A DNA stretch of 64,000 nt from Algoriphagus sp. (GTDB taxonomy: Bacteria; Bacteroidota; Bacteroidia; Cytophagales; Cyclobacteriaceae). The notes beneath the pieces were generated by a model that ran no database searches, was not told the origin of the DNA, and saw nothing but the letters and a program-made list of their open reading frames with translations. Below, piece by piece: positions 10,394 to 19,354 of this stretch (the stretch's first letter is position 1; each line of letters starts with the position of its first letter). The position numbers and the translations under genes were made by a program. The DNA is taken from contig JAGXQZ010000071.1 of the NCBI GenBank assembly GCA_018336015.1, positions 181,224-245,223 of the forward strand, written 5' to 3'.

Positions 10394-11329
10394 TTATTTA
10401 CCCAAGCGGTCCAATACATTCATTACTTCTTTCACGTGGCCTCTTGATGTTTCCAAAAGCGCTTTCTCTTCTGCATTAAGGTCCAGTTCGATTACTTTTT
10501 CGATACCGTTTTTACCCAAAATTACAGGCACACCTAAGTAGCAATCATCGATTCCATACTCACCGTCAAGCTTGATACATACCGGGAATACTCTTCTTTG
10601 ATTTTTAAGGATAGCTTCTACCATTTGAGCAGCTGCTGAGCCCGGCGCATACCATGCAGAGGTTCCCATGAGTTTTACCAGCTCACCGCCACCGAATTTG
10701 GTTCTTTCGATGATTGCATCCAGTTTTTCTTTTTCCACTAATTCTGTCACAGGGATACCTGCTACAGTCGTATATCTTGGAAGTGGTACCATGGTATCTC
10801 CATGACCTCCCATAAGGATCGCCTGGATTTCCTTACCGGAAACGTTGAGTTCCTCAGCCAAAAACGCTCTGTATCTGGCAGTGTCCAAGATACCTGCCAT
10901 ACCCATCACTTTTGTTCTTGGCAAGCCTGAAGTCAAGTGTGCCTGATAGGTCATGACGTCGAGAGGATTGGAAACTACGATAATGATGGCGTTTGGAGAA
11001 TATTTGATCACATTTTCAGTCACCATTTTCACGATTCCAGCGTTGGTCTCGATCAAATCATCTCTGGTCATGCCTGGTTTTCTCGGAAGACCTGAAGTGA
11101 TCACTACCACGTCAGAATTGGCAGTTTTGCTGTAATCGTTGGTAGAACCCACAGTGCGGCTATCGTACTGGTTGATTGGTGCTTTTTGCCAGATATCAAG
11201 TGCCTTGCCTTCGGCGATGCCTTCCTTGATGTCTACCAATACGATTTCTTCTGCTACCTCGCGATAAGCTAAAACATCGGCACAGGTGGCACCTACGTTA
11301 CCTGCACCAACTACGGTTACTTTGCTCAT
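10394..11329 (-). CDS. mdh: Malate dehydrogenase (LDH-like type)
   Basis: 311-residue cytosolic NAD-dependent malate dehydrogenase of the TCA cycle. Visible: nucleotide-binding glycine motif GAGNVGATCADVLA (residues 7-20), acidic residue of the NAD fold in VLVDI, substrate-binding arginines in SGLPRKPGMTRDD, second-shell arginine in GILDTARYR, and the catalytic histidine in MGGHGDTMVPL (~175). The arginine of the mobile loop (RKPGMTR), without a lactate-type glutamine, supports malate over lactate. Length is normal for the family. Own terminator downstream and about 145 bp of non-coding sequence upstream. Confidence 0.96.
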   Translation of the reverse strand: MSKVTVVGAGNVGATCADVLAYREVAEEIVLVDIKEGIAEGKALDIWQKAPINQYDSRTVGSTNDYSKTANSDVVVITSGLPRKPGMTRDDLIETNAGIVKMVTENVIKYSPNAIIIVVSNPLDVMTYQAHLTSGLPRTKVMGMAGILDTARYRAFLAEELNVSGKEIQAILMGGHGDTMVPLPRYTTVAGIPVTELVEKEKLDAIIERTKFGGGELVKLMGTSAWYAPGSAAAQMVEAILKNQRRVFPVCIKLDGEYGIDDCYLGVPVILGKNGIEKVIELDLNAEEKALLETSRGHVKEVMNVLDRLGK

Positions 11330-11475
11330 GTTTCTTATAGATTTTTTTTATGTGAACTGCCTTATAAAGCGCCGCTAAGTTAATAAGCAATGCTTACGTA
11401 GAGAAACCTGCCAGAGATTAGTTTGTTGCCTTTTAACCGATTTTTGATGAATGAAACGTCTGACAGATGAGCTGT

Positions 11476-11991
11476 TTATTCAAACATTTGTCGGAGGCTG
11501 AAAAATCCAAATGATTCCCTGTAGGATCTGAATAACCGCTGATTATTGGTATTGTAGTATTCTGCCAAGGAAGTCATCATCTTGGCTTTGATTTTCGGGT
11601 TGCTGTCAAAAATCTCCTGTATGGCAAAGTGAGGAATCACAATCAGCTCGGCCTCGTCTGATGTTACCAAGGCGGTGTAGGTTCTTTTGGCATTTTCGAG
11701 CAAAGAATTCTCTCCAAAGGCTTCGCCTCGCTTCATTTGCAGGATCGTTTCAAAGTTGTCCCTGACATCGATGGTGAGATCTATTTGTCCTCTTCGGATC
11801 AGATAAAGAGCTTGGCTCGGGTCTTTGGTGAAAAAAACCACTTCATCCTTTACATACTTACGCTCGTGCATGGCAGGCAGAAATCGGGCAAGCTCTTTCT
11901 GTCTCAATCGCTCAAAAAATCTGATCCCCTGCATGAAGTCAAACATTTGCAGTTCCTTAGGTTCATAGGTTTTTGAAAAAGGATTTCGCAT
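11476..11991 (-). CDS. Cyclic nucleotide-binding domain protein
   Basis: 171 residues, essentially one CNB domain (residues ~20-145; GEAFGENSLLENAKRTYTALV is the phosphate-binding-cassette-like segment). It has no helix-turn-helix, so it is not a Crp/Fnr regulator, and no signal peptide. The PBC has a GE-xx-xL pattern, but whether a nucleotide is bound cannot be judged from sequence. It starts 3 bp after the tilS stop, so it is translated from the same transcript. Role unknown; probably a sensory or scaffold domain. Confidence 0.85.
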   Translation of the reverse strand: MRNPFSKTYEPKELQMFDFMQGIRFFERLRQKELARFLPAMHERKYVKDEVVFFTKDPSQALYLIRRGQIDLTIDVRDNFETILQMKRGEAFGENSLLENAKRTYTALVTSDEAELIVIPHFAIQEIFDSNPKIKAKMMTSLAEYYNTNNQRLFRSYRESFGFFSLRQMFE

Positions 11992-11994
11992 GGT

Positions 11995-13314
11995 TTAGCG
12001 TTTTTTGAAGTGAATGGTTTGGCGGGTAGCAGGGGTGATTTTTGCCCAGTCGGCAATCCTCATCCCAATTACCCAGGCAATTTTATTTCCTGAAACAAGC
12101 ACCTTTACTTCCTGCTTTTTGGGCAAAGGCACCTTGAGATCGATGAGAAAATCCGAAATTTTCTTTTCCGATTGCATACCAAGCGGAAAAAATCGATCAC
12201 CTTCTTTCCAAAGGCGAATCTCTAGTGGGAATTCCAAGCGATCTAAATCCAAAAGCGCATTTTGAAGTCGGAGATCGATAGCTTGAGGCTCCGAAGATCG
12301 AGAGAGATCATAGGTTCCCTCAGGCAGGTTTAGCTCAGGGTCATTTTTTTGAATGAGGAGGGTTTCAAAGGGAAAGGGTTTGGGACAGAGCATCATCTCC
12401 TTTCGGTCAAGCCATAGCTGAAAGTCTTTTCCGATGAACACGGTTCCCGGCTTTATTTCAGCAAGGCTTTCCCAAATCTGTTGGGTTTGGTCCGAATTGA
12501 ACCCAAATGACCTCAGCCAAAAGTACAAAAGCGATGCTCCACCAGGCAGATGGGCAATGTCCGAGTACTTGAGAAGTTGGATTCCATCCTTTTCCACAAT
12601 GCTTGTTGCTTTCCAATAGTCAAACAAACCTGAAAAGGCCCTCCCTGTATCCTTCAACCGTTCAAAGCTGGTCAGAAGGTTTTTTCGGGCATCAGCTTCC
12701 AAGCTAAGGATGGCGGGGAGTCCGTGGTGCCGCAGCTTGTTACGCTTGTAGTCTGATTTCTCGTTTGAGCTGTCTTCCCTCCATTCCAACCCGCCCGATT
12801 TCATAAAATCAGTTAATTCTGCTCTAGAAAATGGAAGCAACGGTCGAATCAGCCAACCCTTTCGCTCACTCATTCCGTAGACACCCTCGATCCCTGTTCC
12901 TCGGAGGAGGTTGAGGAAGATCGTTTCCAACTGATCATCTTCATGATGAGCCAGTAGGATTCCGTTTAGGTTGAATTTGGCTCGGATTTCTTCGAAAAAG
13001 GCATATCGGATTTCCCGTGCAGCCATTTGAATGGAGATTCCCTGAGAAAGTGATAAATACTTCGTATCAGCAATTTTCAGGTGAAAATTGATTTGGTGCT
13101 TTTGGGCCCAGTTTTCCACGAAAGATTGATCTCCATCGCTCTCCTCTTCTCTCAATTTGAAATTGACATGAGCTATATCAAAGGGAATGCCTGCTTGCAG
13201 GAGTAAGTTTGCCAAAGCCATGCTGTCCATTCCGCCACTGCAGGCCAAAAGGTATCGATGCTGAGGTAATAAAAGCTGACGGGACTGAATGTGGGAGATA
13301 AAGACTTCGCGCAT
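11995..13314 (-). CDS. tilS: tRNA(Ile)-lysidine synthase
   Basis: 439-residue ATP-dependent ligase that converts cytidine 34 of tRNA-Ile(CAU) to lysidine, allowing AUA decoding. The PP-loop SGGMDSMALANLLL is at residues ~26-39. AHHEDDQLETIFLNLLRGTG (~120-139) is the second family signature. The C-terminal TilS_C domain ends near ATRQTIHFKKR. Size is normal. The start at 13314 is divergent from the OstA-like gene, with about 48 bp between them that must carry both promoters. Confidence 0.95.
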   Translation of the reverse strand: MREVFISHIQSRQLLLPQHRYLLACSGGMDSMALANLLLQAGIPFDIAHVNFKLREEESDGDQSFVENWAQKHQINFHLKIADTKYLSLSQGISIQMAAREIRYAFFEEIRAKFNLNGILLAHHEDDQLETIFLNLLRGTGIEGVYGMSERKGWLIRPLLPFSRAELTDFMKSGGLEWREDSSNEKSDYKRNKLRHHGLPAILSLEADARKNLLTSFERLKDTGRAFSGLFDYWKATSIVEKDGIQLLKYSDIAHLPGGASLLYFWLRSFGFNSDQTQQIWESLAEIKPGTVFIGKDFQLWLDRKEMMLCPKPFPFETLLIQKNDPELNLPEGTYDLSRSSEPQAIDLRLQNALLDLDRLEFPLEIRLWKEGDRFFPLGMQSEKKISDFLIDLKVPLPKKQEVKVLVSGNKIAWVIGMRIADWAKITPATRQTIHFKKR

Positions 13315-13337
13315 TAATCAAAAATAGCTTTTTCTGC

Positions 13338-13345
13338 TAATTTTG
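13338..13345 (+). promoter_or_regulatory. Candidate -7 box for the OstA-like gene
   Basis: TAATTTTG matches the Bacteroidota -7 consensus TAnnTTTG exactly and lies 17 bp before the ATG at 13363. No clear -33 TTTG is visible; the region also carries the tilS promoter on the other strand. Confidence 0.5.
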
Positions 13346-13362
13346 CCGACATCCAACGATTT

Positions 13363-15006
13363 ATGAACATTCGTTTTTCTCCTTACTTTCTATTGCTGCT
13401 GATTTTCCTGACTCCATCAGGCACAAGTTGGGCACAGCGGTCTTCGACTTTGGAGATTATCAGTGCGGATTTGCTTCAAGGGGCTAGCGGTTTTGAAAGG
13501 CTACTTGGCGCAGTCAAAATGAAGCATCAGAACTCGTTGATTTATTGTGACTCTGCGCATTTTTATCGAGGCGAAAATAGAGCCCAGCTCTTTGGTAGGG
13601 TTAGGATAGAAGACGAGAAAGACCCGATCACTACCAAAAGCTCTTATGCCGAGTACGATGGAAATACCAAAATCGCCAAACTGAGAAAAAATGTGGTTTT
13701 CACCAATCAAAAGACCACGCTCTACACGGAATTTTTGGATTACAATCGGGAAACTAACGTTGCCAATTATTTTGATAAAGGCAAAGTGGTGGACTCGGTC
13801 AATGTACTTACCAGCGAAACTGGCATCTACGAGATCAATTACGAGCGAATCAGCTTTCAGCAAGATGTGGTTTTGGTCAATCCCGACTACACGCTGAAAA
13901 CCAATGATTTGATCTATTTGACTGTTCCAAAAACAGCTCAGACACAAGGCCTGACCAATATTGTCTCCAAAGAAGGCTACAACCTGGATGCTCAAAATGG
14001 AAGCTTTTACGATACTCAAAAGAAACAATTCCGGTTTTTTGATGGGCTAGTCGAGACCGACGAAAGCCGGGTCAAAGCAGACGAATTGTTTTATGACGAG
14101 TTGGAGGCCTATTATGAAGGAAAGAAAGATGTACGGGTATTCAATAAAGAGCGGAAAGTTGAAGTCTTTGGTGATGTGGGTAAATATTGGGAAAAACGGA
14201 AATACAGCGAGGTTTTCGGCAATGCCCTAGTTAGAAGGTATTTTGAAAAGGATACGCTTTTTATGGTAGCGGATACCTTGATTTCTCATGACAATGAGCA
14301 AGATTCTGTGAAATACTTGCTGGCCTACCATGGTGTAAGGTTGGTCAAGTCTGACTTATCAGGAAAAGCAGATTCTCTTTTTTACAACTATTCAGATTCT
14401 TCCATTCAGTTGTTTAAAGATCCTGTTATGTGGAATCAGAAAAGCCAGATTTCAGCCGATAGTATGGTGTTTTTTATAGCAAATGAAAAGCTTGACCGTG
14501 TTTACATGAAAGACAAAGCTTTTGCAATCATGACGGACACGCTCTTGAATTTCAATCAGATGAAAGGAAGGAAAATGACCGGCTATTTTCAGGAAGGTCA
14601 GATTCAAAAACTATTTATCGAAGGAAACGGAGAGTCTCTTTACTATGCGTTGGAGGCAGATACGCTGACCCAAGGGGTCAATCGAATTTTAAGTGCCACC
14701 ATCGAACTTGGCTTTGAAGATGGATACATCAAAAAATCAAACTTTGGAATTCGCCCTGACGGCAAATTTATTCCTGTCCAAAAAATTGATGAGAAAAATG
14801 GCCAACTGGAAGGATTTAAATGGAGGATTGGAGATAGGCCTAATAGGAAAGATATTGATGAATGGAGAAAGGTCATCGAAATCGATCCAGACCTGAAAAC
14901 GTTCTTTAATGATCCGGATGTCCGCTTGGAAATGCCTACGGATGAACAAATCCAAAAGGCCCTTTATCCCGGAAAAAGGATGGAAAGACTCCCAAACCTT
15001 CCGTGA
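13363..15006 (+). CDS. OstA-like (LptA/LptD-N-type) envelope protein
   Basis: 547 residues: signal peptide (ending GTSWAQ) followed by a long array of beta-strand repeats of the OstA/LptA type. Examples are IISADLLQGASGFERLLGAV, NSLIYCDSAHFYRGENRAQL and FGRVRIEDEKDPI. Proteins of this fold shuttle lipopolysaccharide across the periplasm; the Bacteroidota OstA-like family is assumed to do the same. It is much longer than E. coli LptA and lacks the LptD barrel. Monocistronic-looking, with ~150 bp before the next gene. Confidence 0.87.
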   Translation: MNIRFSPYFLLLLIFLTPSGTSWAQRSSTLEIISADLLQGASGFERLLGAVKMKHQNSLIYCDSAHFYRGENRAQLFGRVRIEDEKDPITTKSSYAEYDGNTKIAKLRKNVVFTNQKTTLYTEFLDYNRETNVANYFDKGKVVDSVNVLTSETGIYEINYERISFQQDVVLVNPDYTLKTNDLIYLTVPKTAQTQGLTNIVSKEGYNLDAQNGSFYDTQKKQFRFFDGLVETDESRVKADELFYDELEAYYEGKKDVRVFNKERKVEVFGDVGKYWEKRKYSEVFGNALVRRYFEKDTLFMVADTLISHDNEQDSVKYLLAYHGVRLVKSDLSGKADSLFYNYSDSSIQLFKDPVMWNQKSQISADSMVFFIANEKLDRVYMKDKAFAIMTDTLLNFNQMKGRKMTGYFQEGQIQKLFIEGNGESLYYALEADTLTQGVNRILSATIELGFEDGYIKKSNFGIRPDGKFIPVQKIDEKNGQLEGFKWRIGDRPNRKDIDEWRKVIEIDPDLKTFFNDPDVRLEMPTDEQIQKALYPGKRMERLPNLP

Positions 15007-15094
15007 TCGTTCATAAGATCAGGGAGGTTTTGATTTTTTTTCGAAGGTTAACAACAATTAACCGCCTTTTTTAAAGTTTGGGTATCCGTTTGGA

Positions 15095-15102
15095 TATTTT
15101 TG
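15095..15102 (+). promoter_or_regulatory. Candidate -7 box for the T9SS cargo gene
   Basis: TATTTTTG fits TAnnTTTG, 55 bp before the ATG at 15158. A TTTG is at 15077-15080, but the spacing to the -7 box (14 bp) is short, so this assignment is tentative. Confidence 0.35.
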
Positions 15103-15157
15103 TCCGTATATTAAATACTCGTTACAAACTGGTTCCGCTTATTGATTTTACTTCTAC

Positions 15158-15868
15158 ATGAAATCCTTCCTACTCATTTCCACATGGCTGATGCTATTGC
15201 TACCTGCACTTGCAGGTGCACAGCAAGTTCGTGTGTTGAGTGAAGTGGTTGATTTTTCGGGTGACATTGGCTCCTCTCAGCGAAAGACTATCATCTTGCA
15301 TAACGAGTCAAACCAGCAAAAAACATATTTATTGAAGAATGTGCGCGGAGGTATTGGTTCTTCTCAAAAGGTAAAGGTGTGTTTTGGTGATCAGTGTTTT
15401 GATCCGAAAAAAGAATTAGCCAAAGTCAGCATCAAGCTAGCTCCGGGAGAGATTTACACAGATTTTTACATGGAATTTGAAATGGGTATTGCAGAGACCA
15501 AGGGTACGTTTGATTTATATTTTGTCAATGCGGACAATCTTCGCGAAAACTTCGTGGTTGAGGCTAGGTACTCAGTTTCAGGTACTGCCAAAGTGGAGTT
15601 TTCCCATAAAGACATAAAGCTCAGTGATGTGTACCCCAATCCAAGTAGTAGAATTGCGCAACTCGACTATGAGCTGGTCAATCCAAAAGCCAAAGCAAAA
15701 ATCACCATCAACAGTTTCATTGGCAATCCTATAGCTGAGTATGAGTTGGATCCGGAGAGAAATTCTTTGTTAATCAATGTTTCAGATTTTCAGCCTGGAG
15801 TTTATTTCTATACGCTCTTTGTAGACAACAAGAATGTAGTCACTAAGAAACTACAGGTAAAGAAATGA
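15158..15868 (+). CDS. Secreted protein with type IX (Por) C-terminal sorting domain
   Basis: 236 residues: signal peptide (ending LAGAQ), an immunoglobulin-like body (~20-145), then a ~75-residue C-terminal domain starting at LSDVYPNPSSRIAQLDY and ending YFYTLFVDNKNVVTKKLQVKK. YPNP near the domain start and the terminal KKLxVKK pattern are typical of type A T9SS sorting signals, so the protein is expected to cross the outer membrane through the gliding/T9SS apparatus and be released or anchored. Function of the body is unknown. Confidence 0.87.
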   Translation: MKSFLLISTWLMLLLPALAGAQQVRVLSEVVDFSGDIGSSQRKTIILHNESNQQKTYLLKNVRGGIGSSQKVKVCFGDQCFDPKKELAKVSIKLAPGEIYTDFYMEFEMGIAETKGTFDLYFVNADNLRENFVVEARYSVSGTAKVEFSHKDIKLSDVYPNPSSRIAQLDYELVNPKAKAKITINSFIGNPIAEYELDPERNSLLINVSDFQPGVYFYTLFVDNKNVVTKKLQVKK

Positions 15869-15892
15869 GGAAGTTACCTCTTTCGTCATCCA

Positions 15893-15923
15893 TTTGAATC
15901 CGAATAATTATCCCCTATATTTG
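15893..15923 (+). promoter_or_regulatory. Bacteroidota-type promoter of bamD
   Basis: TTTG at 15893-15896 and TATATTTG at 15916-15923, 19 bp apart, fit the -33/-7 consensus of the Bacteroidota primary sigma factor. Transcription would start just upstream of the ATG at 15935/15941. Confidence 0.7.
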
Positions 15924-15934
15924 CGCTCCTTAAA

Positions 15935-16834
15935 ATGCACATGCGAGTCCTTTCCAGATTAATTTTCATTCTCTCTATCGTTATTGCCGCTTGTGGTCCT
16001 TTTTCCAAGTTGGAAAAAAGTACCAATTGGGAAGAACTTTACAATGGAGCCAACAAGTACTATCAGGAAGGTGAATACAATAAGGCTATCATCCTTTATG
16101 ATAAGGTACTGCCTGTAATTAAAGGTTCGGAAAAAGCAGAAATGGCCGAATACAACTATGCGAATTGTCATTTCAAAACAAAGCGATACATAGAGGCAGC
16201 AGGTTATTTCAATACATTTTACAGAACCTACAATAGAAGCCCGTTGGCGGAGGAAGCGTTGTTTATGCATGCTTACTCCCTGTATTTGGATGCTCCAGAC
16301 TTCAATCTAGATCAGCAAAGCAGTAAAGAAGCAGTGTCAGCCATTCAGCAGTTTGTTGGCAGGTTTCCAGCATCAGCCAGCTATGAGCGAGCTATTGAGA
16401 TGCTCAAGGATTTGGAGGACCGATTTGAGAAAAAGGCTTACAGTGAGGCAGAGATGTACTATAGGCTGAAAGACGGGTTGTTTCCTGGAGACTTTTACAG
16501 AGCTTGTATTATCAATTTTCAAAATTTCGCAAAAGATTATCCGGAAAGTAAGCACAATGAAGAGCTTGCCTACAAGCTGGTAGAAGTGGCCTACGCTTAT
16601 GGTAAAAACAGTGCCTTTGACAAAAAGGAAGAAAGACTTAATGACGCAGTAAAATATGCGGCAAACTTCTACCGAAAATATCCCAGCAGTGGATTTACCG
16701 CAGAAGTGAAAAAATTTGAAGAGCAGACCAAGGAGGAGATTGTGGCACATGCCAAGGCTAAAAAGGAATACGCCGATCGATTGGCAGCCCAGACCGCTGC
16801 GGCAGACTCAACTCAAAAAGTAAATCAAAACTAG
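15935..16834 (+). CDS. bamD: Outer membrane protein assembly factor BamD
   Basis: 299-residue lipoprotein of the BAM complex, which inserts beta-barrels into the outer membrane. Signal peptide with lipobox IAAC (Cys ~20), then TPR-like helical repeats (LYNGANKYYQEGEYNKAIILYDKVL; YNYANCHFKTKRYIEAAGYF; EAEMYYRLKDGLFPGDF). Translation could begin at M1 (15935) or M3 (15941). First gene of the conserved bamD-rpoZ-coaBC-DUF4835-recN cluster with its own promoter. Confidence 0.92.
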   Translation: MHMRVLSRLIFILSIVIAACGPFSKLEKSTNWEELYNGANKYYQEGEYNKAIILYDKVLPVIKGSEKAEMAEYNYANCHFKTKRYIEAAGYFNTFYRTYNRSPLAEEALFMHAYSLYLDAPDFNLDQQSSKEAVSAIQQFVGRFPASASYERAIEMLKDLEDRFEKKAYSEAEMYYRLKDGLFPGDFYRACIINFQNFAKDYPESKHNEELAYKLVEVAYAYGKNSAFDKKEERLNDAVKYAANFYRKYPSSGFTAEVKKFEEQTKEEIVAHAKAKKEYADRLAAQTAAADSTQKVNQN

Positions 16835-16854
16835 AATCAAATCAATAAAATCAT

Positions 16855-17169
16855 ATGGCAGTCAATCCATCCATCATTACTAGAGATCTGGATAAAATCG
16901 CTGAGCAAACAGGTAATATCTATGAGTCTATCCACATTGTTGGACAGCGAGCTAAACAGATTTCCACCAACTTGAAAGAGGAATTGAACAACAAACTTTC
17001 TGAGTTTGCCTCAACTGTGGACAATCTGGAGGAAGTATTTGAAAACAAGGAGCAAATTGAAATCTCCAAGTTTTATGAAAGAATGCCTAAGCCATCTACT
17101 CTTGGCATGGAAGAATTTATAGAAGGTAAAGTTTACCACAGATATCCTGATCAGGAAGGAGCTGAGTAA
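16855..17169 (+). CDS. rpoZ: DNA-directed RNA polymerase omega subunit (Bacteroidota form)
   Basis: 104-residue protein with the omega/Rpb6-type N-terminal segment (IITRDLDKIAEQTGNIYESIHIVGQRAKQI, residues ~6-35). In Bacteroidota the omega gene commonly lies between bamD and coaBC, as here. It starts 20 bp after bamD and ends 5 bp before coaBC. Sequence similarity to the E. coli protein is weak, so position weighs in the call. The C-terminal acidic part is lineage-specific. Confidence 0.87.
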   Translation: MAVNPSIITRDLDKIAEQTGNIYESIHIVGQRAKQISTNLKEELNNKLSEFASTVDNLEEVFENKEQIEISKFYERMPKPSTLGMEEFIEGKVYHRYPDQEGAE

Positions 17170-17174
17170 CTTTC

Positions 17175-18383
17175 ATGAATCTAAAGGGGAAGCGAATCCT
17201 TCTGGGTGTGACAGGCAGTATTGCTGCTTATAAGTCTGCCTTGCTTACACGCTTACTCATCAAATCCGGAGCAGAGGTGCAACTCATCATGAGCGCCTCT
17301 GCTCTTGATTTTATTACCCCATTGACCTTAGCCACGCTTTCTAAGCGACCTGTTTTTTCGGATTTTTCTGATAAAAAATCTGGACAATGGCATAATCACG
17401 TAGAACTTGGTCTTTGGGCAGATCTTTTTATTGTTGCTCCACTAAGTGCAAATACACTTGGTAAGTTTGCCAATGGAATTTGCGACAACCTTTTGACCGC
17501 CACTTATCTTTCTGCCAGGTGTCCTGTGATGCTAGCCCCAGCCATGGATTTGGATATGTATCAACATCCATCAGTTAGGGCTAATCTCCAAAAAGTAGCC
17601 TCTTTTGGCAATATCATCTTGGATGCAGAATCAGGCGAATTGGCAAGCGGGCTTTCAGGACAGGGAAGAATGATGGAGCCTGAGCACATTTTGCAAGAAG
17701 TAAATCGATTTTTCAGTTCCTTACTTGATTTCAAAGGGAAAAAAGTAATGGTCACGATGGGGCCAACTCAAGAGGCGATTGATCCAGTCCGTTTTATTAG
17801 TAATCACTCCAGCGGTAAAATGGGTTTGGCCATAGCCAAAGCATTTCAGAAACAAGGTGCTGAGGTTTTTGTGGTTTCGGGACCTGTTAGTTTAGATCTC
17901 GGTTCTGAGGGCTTTCATTTGTATTCTGTTCATTCGGCAGATGAAATGTACAAAGCAGCAAAATCCATTCATGATCAAATGGATATTTGCGTTTTTGCAG
18001 CAGCGGTGGCTGATTATTCTCCTAAAGTGATCGCTTCTGAGAAAATCAAAAAGCAAGGGGAAGAACTTTCGATTTTACTCAAGAAAAATGTAGACATAGC
18101 CTTAGAGCTTGGCAAGTCAAAAAGATCCAATCAAATTCATGTGGGTTTTGCTTTAGAAACCGAAAAAGAAGAGCTACATGCTAAAGCAAAATTGGAAAGG
18201 AAGAACTTTGACCTGATCGTATTGAATTCCGCAAAAGAGGAAGGTGCCGGGTTTCAGCATGACACCAACAAGGTGAAGATTTTTCACAAGGATGGAAAGG
18301 CAGTGCAGTCCGATCTATTGCCTAAATCAAAAATCGCAGATCTGATTCTAGATGAAGTCAAAAACCTTCCCGTTTGGGTTTGA
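17175..18383 (+). CDS. coaBC: Bifunctional phosphopantothenoylcysteine decarboxylase / phosphopantothenate-cysteine ligase
   Basis: 402 residues; two consecutive steps of coenzyme A synthesis. The N-terminal CoaC flavoprotein half (1-~185) shows GSIAAYKS, the active-site histidine in WHNHVELG, the flavin motif APLSANTLGKFANG and APAMD. The C-terminal CoaB half (~190-400) shows VTMGPTQEAIDPVRFISNHSSG and FAAAVADYSPK. Full length. The 3' end is followed 16-28 bp later by the DUF4835 start codons, consistent with an operon. Confidence 0.96.
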   Translation: MNLKGKRILLGVTGSIAAYKSALLTRLLIKSGAEVQLIMSASALDFITPLTLATLSKRPVFSDFSDKKSGQWHNHVELGLWADLFIVAPLSANTLGKFANGICDNLLTATYLSARCPVMLAPAMDLDMYQHPSVRANLQKVASFGNIILDAESGELASGLSGQGRMMEPEHILQEVNRFFSSLLDFKGKKVMVTMGPTQEAIDPVRFISNHSSGKMGLAIAKAFQKQGAEVFVVSGPVSLDLGSEGFHLYSVHSADEMYKAAKSIHDQMDICVFAAAVADYSPKVIASEKIKKQGEELSILLKKNVDIALELGKSKRSNQIHVGFALETEKEELHAKAKLERKNFDLIVLNSAKEEGAGFQHDTNKVKIFHKDGKAVQSDLLPKSKIADLILDEVKNLPVWV

Positions 18384-18411
18384 CCCAAAGATTTTTGTTA
18401 TGTTTAGCTAC

Positions 18412-19314
18412 ATGAAGAGAGGCTTACTTGCAATCTTACTTTTCTTTTGCGCATCCGGTTTGGTGGCTCAGGAGCTAAACTTTACTGTCATTATCAACAG
18501 TGATCGATCCCGATTCCAAAACACTGACGTCTTCAATCAGATGAAGGCGAGTTTCGAACAGTTCCTCAATGGCCGTTCGTGGACCAGTGATGAATTCAGA
18601 CCAGAGGAGCGGATCAAAGGCAATATGCTGATTACCATCAATGAGGTGCCTCAAGTAGGTGTCTACAGTGCCACGGTTCAAGTCCAGGTAGTTCGACCTG
18701 TCTATGGCACGAACTACGAGTCCCTGATTTTCAATTTTGCCGATCGCAACTGGTCTTTTGAATACATCGAATCTCAACCCTTAGAGTTCAACCGCTTCAC
18801 TTTTCTAAACAACATCAGTTCGCTACTCGCGTTTTATGCCCATATCGCTTTGGGGATAGATTATGACTCGTTCTCGAGCAAAGGGGGAAATCCCTACTTT
18901 GAAGTGGCCAATGATATTGTGAACAACGCTCAACAGTCAGGCCGTCCTGGATGGGTGCAAAACCCGAGTGATCGGAGAAGTAGGTATTGGCTGATCAATG
19001 ATATCTACGTTTCTACGGTATATTCTTCCATTCGTGAAGCGTATTACCTCTATCACAGACTGGGCTTAGATGTGATCCAGAGCAACCCTGATGAAGCTTA
19101 CAAGAATATTTTAGCAGCTATACGGTTGGTCTCTGAAGCCAATAAATTACAGCCAAACGGAATCTTCACCATCAGTTTTGTAGATGCAAAGGGGGATGAA
19201 ATTTCTCAAATCCTCAAAAATGCTCCTTTTGAAATCCGGGAGGAGGCAGTCAAGCTACTGCTGGAAGTAGATCCAAATAATGCCAGAAAGTACAATGAGC
19301 TTCTCAGAAGCTAA
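18412..19314 (+). CDS. DUF4835 family protein
   Basis: About 300 residues from the ATG at 18412, which directly precedes the signal peptide (KRGLLAILLFFCASGLVAQ). An ATG at 18400 is also possible; the frame is open back to 18352 inside coaBC, but that would ruin the signal peptide. The mature part (ELNFTVIINSDRSRFQNTDVF; GIDYDSFSSKGGNPYF; LINDIYVSTVYSSIREAYY) matches my memory of DUF4835, a periplasmic Bacteroidota family next to coaBC and recN. Function unknown. Confidence 0.87.
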   Translation: MKRGLLAILLFFCASGLVAQELNFTVIINSDRSRFQNTDVFNQMKASFEQFLNGRSWTSDEFRPEERIKGNMLITINEVPQVGVYSATVQVQVVRPVYGTNYESLIFNFADRNWSFEYIESQPLEFNRFTFLNNISSLLAFYAHIALGIDYDSFSSKGGNPYFEVANDIVNNAQQSGRPGWVQNPSDRRSRYWLINDIYVSTVYSSIREAYYLYHRLGLDVIQSNPDEAYKNILAAIRLVSEANKLQPNGIFTISFVDAKGDEISQILKNAPFEIREEAVKLLLEVDPNNARKYNELLRS

Positions 19315-19326
19315 GCTCAGTTTTTT

Positions 19327-19334
19327 TAGCTTTG
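19327..19334 (+). promoter_or_regulatory. Candidate -7 box for recN
   Basis: TAGCTTTG fits TAnnTTTG, 20 bp before the recN ATG. No convincing -33 TTTG is seen. Confidence 0.4.
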
Positions 19335-19354
19335 CCACAAAGCCAAACTAGTCC

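Noticed and set aside
18352..18411. Longer N-terminus for the DUF4835 protein overlapping coaBC
   Set aside because: It would place 16-20 residues before a good signal peptide; ATGs at 18400/18412 are better starts.
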